Assembly: GCA_017439965.1 (NCBI GenBank)
Contig: JAFSID010000094.1
Location: 1-48,101 of the forward strand
Source of the DNA: Clostridia bacterium
GTDB lineage: Bacteria > Bacillota > Clostridia > Oscillospirales > SIG627
Direction: 5' to 3'
Length of the DNA stretch: 48,101 nucleotides
Below the pieces are notes generated by a model. That model made no database searches. It was not told where the DNA came from and saw only the letters and a program-made list of their open reading frames with translations. The position numbers were made by a program, and so were the translations under genes. Positions 47,894 to 48,101 of this stretch are shown here, piece after piece. Each line of letters begins with the position of its first letter. The stretch's first letter is position 1.

Positions 47894-48101
47894 AATTTTA
47901 AGGAGATGTAAAAAAAGTCCAGACCGCCAAAAACAAGAAAGCATAAGCAAATGAGACTGCTTATCAAAACAAATACAGATAAGATAAATATTAAGGTAAA
48001 AACTCAAAAATGAGTTTTCTCGAATAAATCATATGTTTTTGGCTCTGAACAAACCTCGCCACTACCGTACACTCGTACGCTGACGGGCTTCGGTTTGTCC
48101 A
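47894..48101. other. Window end: weak terminator and a partial inverted repeat
   Basis: AAAACTCA (47999-48006) with TGAGTTTT (48011-48018) followed by CTCG is a possible terminator of the last gene. From 48048 on, AACAAACC faces GGTTTGTCC across CCGTACACTCGTACG; the structure is cut off by the window edge. No gene is visible in these 208 bases. Confidence 0.5.

Noticed and set aside
1..48101. tRNA, rRNA, tmRNA or prophage genes
   Set aside because: No cloverleaf, rRNA-like stretch or phage structural or integrase gene was found on either strand on reading through.

Overview
This window looks like chromosome from an anaerobic, low-to-mid GC Firmicute, probably an uncultured gut-type Clostridia. 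The reasons are the AGGAGG-type ribosome binding sites, some TTG starts, sigma-A promoters with 17-base spacers, many small Cys-anchored lipoproteins, DUF4358/DUF4430 lipoproteins, and MltG, RmuC, RecG and MntP homologues of the clostridial kind. Finer taxonomy cannot be read from the sequence. I see no transposase, integrase, phage gene, tRNA, rRNA or CRISPR array.

Layout. 1-2400 (minus strand): a three-gene operon of a YitT-type membrane protein, NAD synthetase and a PHP phosphoesterase. 2400-3900: structured repeats, then gapA. 3900-9430 (minus): a cell-envelope sugar cluster of a nucleoside-diphosphate-sugar 4,6-dehydratase, a fused double nucleotidyltransferase, UDP-GlcNAc 2-epimerase and an N-acetylhexosamine-kinase-like enzyme. 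9600-10900 (minus): an OPA-type MFS transporter. 11040-16421 (plus): a tightly coupled operon of DUF4358 lipoprotein, RecG, DUF4430 lipoprotein, ECF S component, OmpR-type regulator and PhoR-like kinase. 16500-16765: an array of tiny hairpins. Then a Na/Pi cotransporter with a PhoU domain, mntP (minus) and a Gfo/Idh/MocA oxidoreductase. 21000-29630 (minus): five tandem paralogous solute-binding-type lipoproteins, each with its own promoter and with no transporter permease nearby. 29700-35940 (minus): a six-gene operon of GNAT, PHP, a DJ-1/5-formyl-THF cyclo-ligase fusion, CPBP protease, MltG and RmuC. 36100-37330 (plus): rplJ-rplL behind an L10 leader. 37450-46945 (plus): nine genes for the whole pathway from DAHP to phenylalanine and tyrosine, behind a tyrosine-rich leader peptide and attenuator. 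The window ends with an unrecognised gene.

The least explained signal is a family of about 110-130-base near-palindromic elements (around 15-136, 2475-2812, 20627-21019, 22631-23121 and 26364-26575). They keep the same internal loops and apical loop while the stem sequences change with compensation on both sides. Two subfamilies share the core but use different basal stems. Each array ends at or a few bases from the stop codon of a minus-strand gene, and genes without an element have an ordinary hairpin terminator instead. Other points of interest are the Tyr-codon attenuator of the shikimate operon, the five-copy lipoprotein array, the hairpin array at 16.5 kb with its repeated GTGATATT/AATATCAC spacer, a second short repeat found before two genes and inside the lipoprotein array, and three enzyme fusions.
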